Assembly: GCA_910586575.1 (NCBI GenBank)
Contig: CAJUJQ010000127.1
Location: 1-8,917, forward strand
From: an uncultured Clostridia bacterium
Lineage (GTDB): Bacteria; Bacillota; Clostridia; Oscillospirales; Butyricicoccaceae
DNA: 8,917 nt
Direction: 5' to 3'
Shown here: piece by piece, positions 6,671 through 8,917 of the stretch
How the letters are laid out: the number at the start of each line of letters is the position of its first letter
Position numbering within the stretch: the stretch's first letter is position 1
Program-made: the position numbers and the translations under genes
Notes under the pieces: model-generated
The model's input: only the letters and a program-made list of their open reading frames with translations
Told to the model about the DNA's origin: nothing
Databases searched by the model: none

Positions 6671-6676
6671 CACCTC
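6671..6676 (-). promoter_or_regulatory. RBS of the long-fibre gene, favouring a TTG start
   Basis: On the minus strand GAGGTG is 5 nt before the TTG at 6665 and 14 nt before the in-frame ATG at 6656. Normal spacing favours the TTG. The ATG would give 1,087 residues and cannot be excluded. Confidence 0.6.
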
Positions 6677-6680
6677 ATAG

Positions 6681-6703
6681 AAAAACGAGGGCATTAGCCC
6701 TCG
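6681..6703 (-). terminator. Terminator-like hairpin with the 62-aa gene's stop codon in its loop
   Basis: On the minus strand CGAGGGC and GCCCTCG form a perfect 7-bp GC-rich stem around a TAAT loop, followed by TTTTT. The loop contains the TAA stop of the 62-aa gene, so the 5' arm encodes its last residues (Glu-Gly). The long-fibre Shine-Dalgarno begins only 4 nt beyond the T-run. It has the form of an intrinsic terminator, but lies inside the tail operon, so partial termination or attenuation is likely. Confidence 0.75.
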
Positions 6704-6882
6704 CTGTCGGGTTTATTGTCCGGCTGTTCACCGGGCAATTCATCAAGACTGTTAATAACGTTGCGCACAGCTTGGCAGCAACCAACAATTGCAGTCATGT
6801 TTCTTACTCCATTTACTGTGACCTCGGTGTCGAGAGTGCTGATTACAGCATTAAGCGTTGTTTTCATATCGTTCTTAGTCAT
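6694..6882 (-). CDS. Small conserved-type phage tail protein of unknown function (62 aa)
   Basis: The product begins MTKNDMKTTLNAVISTLD. A predicted helix covers residues 2-17, then TEVTVNGVRNMTAIVGC reads as a beta turn leading into a second helix (CQAVRNVINSLDEL). The C-terminus, GEQPDNKPDSEG, is Pro/Asp-rich and probably disordered. There is no signal peptide or clear membrane segment, so a holin is unlikely. Small two-helix proteins of this type often sit between the tail-tip and fibre genes of Firmicutes phages; a specific role is not known to me. The start at 6882 follows AGGAGG with a 6-nt spacer. An in-frame ATG 45 nt upstream would add 15 residues, but lies in an RNA hairpin and lacks a ribosome binding site. 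The stop codon is in a terminator loop, so translation could disturb that hairpin. Confidence 0.75.
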   Translation of the reverse strand: MTKNDMKTTLNAVISTLDTEVTVNGVRNMTAIVGCCQAVRNVINSLDELPGEQPDNKPDSEG

Positions 6883-6888
6883 TGGTTC

Positions 6889-6894
6889 CCTCCT
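6889..6894 (-). promoter_or_regulatory. RBS fixing the start of the 62-aa gene
   Basis: On the minus strand AGGAGG lies 6 nt before the ATG at 6882. It sits inside the longer reading frame that would start at 6927, which argues for the shorter 62-residue product. Confidence 0.85.
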
Positions 6895-6903
6895 ATAAGA
6901 ATA

Positions 6904-6925
6904 GGGATGCCTTATTAGGCACCCC
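6904..6925 (-). terminator. Hairpin upstream of the 62-aa gene's RBS, possibly a terminator
   Basis: On the minus strand GGGGTGCCT pairs with AGGCATCCC around an AATA loop. All nine positions pair in RNA, with one G-U wobble (6922/6907). On the plus strand that position is an A-C mismatch, so the fold belongs to the minus transcript. The following TATTCTTAT is U-rich but interrupted, so termination may be weak. The Shine-Dalgarno begins 9 nt beyond the stem. Confidence 0.55.
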
Positions 6926-6943
6926 ATTTGAGTTTAAGTCGTA

Positions 6944-7042
6944 TTACAAATTATCTAAGTCAGTTTCTATCTTGTTTCCAAAGAGACATTTTCTCGACAT
7001 TAAGCAACTGTAAAAATTATTCAGGGTCGGAATCTCATTCAC
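6944..7042 (-). CDS. Possible 32-codon ORF between the tail-tip and 62-aa genes
   Basis: A GTG at 7042 opens a frame that ends with TAA at 6944 and fills most of an otherwise empty 170-nt gap. The peptide (NEIPTLNNFYSCLMSRKCLF, then GNKIETDLDNL) has a protein-like composition with two Cys. No Shine-Dalgarno precedes the GTG and no ATG lies near its start. It begins 10 nt past the TGA of the tail-tip gene, so reinitiation is conceivable. It may equally be a remnant of an older gene or a chance ORF. The remaining gap shows only the hairpin at 6904-6925 and no convincing promoter. Confidence 0.25.
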   Translation of the reverse strand: MNEIPTLNNFYSCLMSRKCLFGNKIETDLDNL

Positions 7043-7052
7043 GAAGAATTTA

Positions 7053-8917
7053 TCATTTCGGGACCATGGTCGTTACGGATTCACCATTGATGTTATGATA
7101 ATGAATACCATCAGTTTCAAATGTATAGTACCGATTACTGCTGAGATAAAATTTCGTTGAACTGCTTATCCATATATCTCCTCGAAAGTCCATATCAGAT
7201 TGTGTGATTACAGAATAATCTGATCCACCACAGTTTATTATAAGATTCCGATCTCCATAAACTACAAGGTCTTTTTCTATAGATGTAATACTGCCAACAT
7301 CATATTTACCATCAACAAAGCTGATTTTTCCAAAGCCGCCATCGAGATAGTTTTTTATTGCTCCGCTGACATCTAAATATTCCGCAGAAATTTTCCCAGC
7401 GTTGATTTGATTAGCAGAAAGAGTCCCCGTATAAACCCAGTTTGATCCGATGTTTGTTCTTCGCAATGGGTTGATATCCATTTTTTCATCAAGGCTCGTC
7501 TTTAAGTCGTTAAGCTCAGTAAAATCAATGGTTCCTCCACTGATTGTAACGTTACCATACGAATCGATTTTGAACGTCGTTTTGTTCCCGTTTTTAATTT
7601 CCAAACCTTTCAGCTCAAGATAATCTGCTGAAATTTTACCGTTGGATGTAAGTGCATTGCTTCCGTTAATTTTAAAAGCGCGAGCGTCTACTGTACCGCT
7701 GATATCCGCTCCGGTTGCGTGAAGATTTCCGTTTTTATCTACATAAAATGGGCATGTTGTAATATCTCCAGAAATTTTGGGTGTTCCGATTCCGAGTGCA
7801 ATGTTACCGAAAATTTCATTGCCTATGAATTTATTGGAAAATACGCCTTCTGAAGATATCGCCGTTGTCCACTCGAATGATGAATTTGTTTTAGCATTAT
7901 AGGAAGGATCTCTTGAATCTTTTGCAGAACGGCTATTCGACAAGGAGATACCGGAACCGTTCATCCACACAGCTTTTGATGCAGTAGTAGGAGAATCTGA
8001 GTTAATCAGCCACAATCCCGTTCCATCAATGACAAGGTTGCCAGATGTGCCAGCCATTCCGGATACGGTTGTGTCAATGGCTCCGCGAACAGAATCTAAT
8101 TTGACTGTCGTAGTTCCATTCTCTGTTTTCGTAATAGCAGATAGGTCGCCATCTGTCAGCTTCTCCCAGGTTCCGCTACCGTCCTCATCGGGATCATTGA
8201 AACGGTACCATTTCTCATCTCTGGTGTTGAACCACAAACTTCCGTTCTGTGGTTCAGAAGGTGCAGTTGCCTGTTTATATACTTTAGAGCCATTCTTTTT
8301 GACGTAATCTTGTATATTAAATTCTTCGCTTGAACCATTTTTGTCAAACGTAATTTTGAAGGAATTGTTATTGACCGTGATCCCGTCTCCATCAATCCTA
8401 AAAGTGCCAACAGTGCCGTCTGGTCTATTATTACTAATTACGAGATTTTCGCTTGCCATTAAGTGGCCATAAATCACATCAGCGTTGACGCCGAAATTAA
8501 CTGCTCCGCCTTCTCCTGTTACATCACCTATTGCCAGACGAGGGTTTCCCCTATCATCGACAAATAGGATAACGCCATTCGTCATCCATATCTGTGATCC
8601 TTCTGTGATGTTATCTTCTGGAGAAGTTCCTTCTTTTCTCTTGAAAAGCTTAATGCCACTATCATCAATCGTAAGTCCCTGTCCAGTAGAGGACATGACT
8701 GTTTTCTTTGCGAGGTCCAACGCGTCTTTCATGATTTTCTCGATCGCGTTGTCTGCGTGCGAATTTTTATACGCGTTATAGCTGAGTTTGCTGGAATCCA
8801 AAGACGAACCAAATGATGCACCTTTATTCAACAAATCATTGATGGAACCTATGCCATCCAATTCGGTAAAGTCTGTATAATGGTGTAAAATAAAAATAGC
8901 CAAAGTGCGAAGCATCA
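7053..8917 (-). CDS. Tail-tip/minor structural protein, C-terminal 620 residues (5' end outside window)
   Basis: The frame is open to the window edge. Its first visible Met is probably internal, because the text around it (ILHHYTDFTELDGIGSINDLL) reads like the middle of a protein. Counting from that Met, residues 55-75 are helical. Residues 80-150 and 293-372 are two related beta modules (LTIDDSGIKL...IWMTNGVIL; LVIDGTGLWL...VWMNGSGISL). Residues 212-254 fit a YKQATAPSEPQNGSLWFNT...WYRF...WEKL module found in phage tail proteins. Residues 425-515 hold NGKISADYLELKGLEI and ANQINAGKISAEYLDVSG strands, a layout seen in the C-terminal halves of tail endopeptidase/minor structural proteins. The last 100 residues are beta-rich and end VTTMVPK. 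Whether the missing N-terminus carries a peptidase domain cannot be judged here. It is the first gene in the visible transcription order and probably forms the tail tip to which the downstream fibres attach. Confidence 0.85.
   Translation of the reverse strand, partial: MLRTLAIFILHHYTDFTELDGIGSINDLLNKGASFGSSLDSSKLSYNAYKNSHADNAIEKIMKDALDLAKKTVMSSTGQGLTIDDSGIKLFKRKEGTSPEDNITEGSQIWMTNGVILFVDDRGNPRLAIGDVTGEGGAVNFGVNADVIYGHLMASENLVISNNRPDGTVGTFRIDGDGITVNNNSFKITFDKNGSSEEFNIQDYVKKNGSKVYKQATAPSEPQNGSLWFNTRDEKWYRFNDPDEDGSGTWEKLTDGDLSAITKTENGTTTVKLDSVRGAIDTTVSGMAGTSGNLVIDGTGLWLINSDSPTTASKAVWMNGSGISLSNSRSAKDSRDPSYNAKTNSSFEWTTAISSEGVFSNKFIGNEIFGNIALGIGTPKISGDITTCPFYVDKNGNLHATGADISGTVDARAFKINGSNALTSNGKISADYLELKGLEIKNGNKTTFKIDSYGNVTISGGTIDFTELNDLKTSLDEKMDINPLRRTNIGSNWVYTGTLSANQINAGKISAEYLDVSGAIKNYLDGGFGKISFVDGKYDVGSITSIEKDLVVYGDRNLIINCGGSDYSVITQSDMDFRGDIWISSSTKFYLSSNRYYTFETDGIHYHNINGESVTTMVPK

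Noticed and set aside
6694..6927. A longer 77-residue version of the 62-aa protein
   Set aside because: The upstream ATG has no ribosome binding site and its first codons run through an RNA hairpin and the AGGAGG of the shorter start.
6926..7052. Promoter-like matches such as TTGGAA and GATAAT upstream of the 62-aa gene
   Set aside because: The spacing (20 nt) is too long and the matches are common in AT-rich DNA.

Overview
This window is part of the late structural (tail/adsorption) module of a tailed phage or prophage. Every supported gene lies on the minus strand, so transcription runs from the right edge (8917) to the left edge (1). I infer a Firmicutes/Clostridia host, probably gut Lachnospiraceae- or Ruminococcaceae-like. 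The reasons are strong AGGAGG-type ribosome binding sites, at least one likely TTG start, moderate-to-low GC, and protein modules I associate with siphovirus tail genes from such hosts (BppU-type N-terminus, collagen-like fibre, chitin-binding-like modules). That host assignment is inference. No integrase, lysis, capsid, replication or reverse transcriptase gene lies in the window.

Layout in transcription order (right to left): (1) 7053-8917, the C-terminal 620 residues of a large tail-tip/minor structural protein, cut by the window edge. (2) 6883-7052, an intergenic stretch with a possible 32-codon ORF and a hairpin. (3) 6694-6882, a 62-residue unknown protein whose stop codon sits in the loop of a terminator-like hairpin. 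(4) 3393-6665, a 1,090-residue modular fibre with a baseplate-type N-terminus, 39 collagen-type Gly-X-Y triplets interleaved with beta modules, four GGTG repeats and a C-terminal tip domain. (5) 2712-3380, a 222-residue protein with two chitin-binding-like modules. (6) 1972-2691, a 239-residue BppU-like baseplate protein with a very acidic tail. (7) 1459-1956, a 165-residue tail accessory protein. (8) 1221-1458, a gap with a mini-ORF, hairpins and a weak candidate promoter. (9) 60-1220, a 386-residue fibre-like protein with an Mtd-type N-terminal domain, followed by a terminator at 20-46.

The genes look like one adsorption apparatus: tail-tip protein, baseplate attachment proteins, long fibre, small carbohydrate-binding accessories and a second, separately controlled fibre. 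The four genes from 6665 to 1459 are packed tightly, with gaps of 12-20 nt that hold the ribosome binding sites. In contrast, the 62-aa, 1,090-aa and 386-aa genes each have a GC-rich stem-loop directly upstream of the ribosome binding site. This repeated arrangement is the most distinctive non-coding signal in the window and may set fibre stoichiometry.
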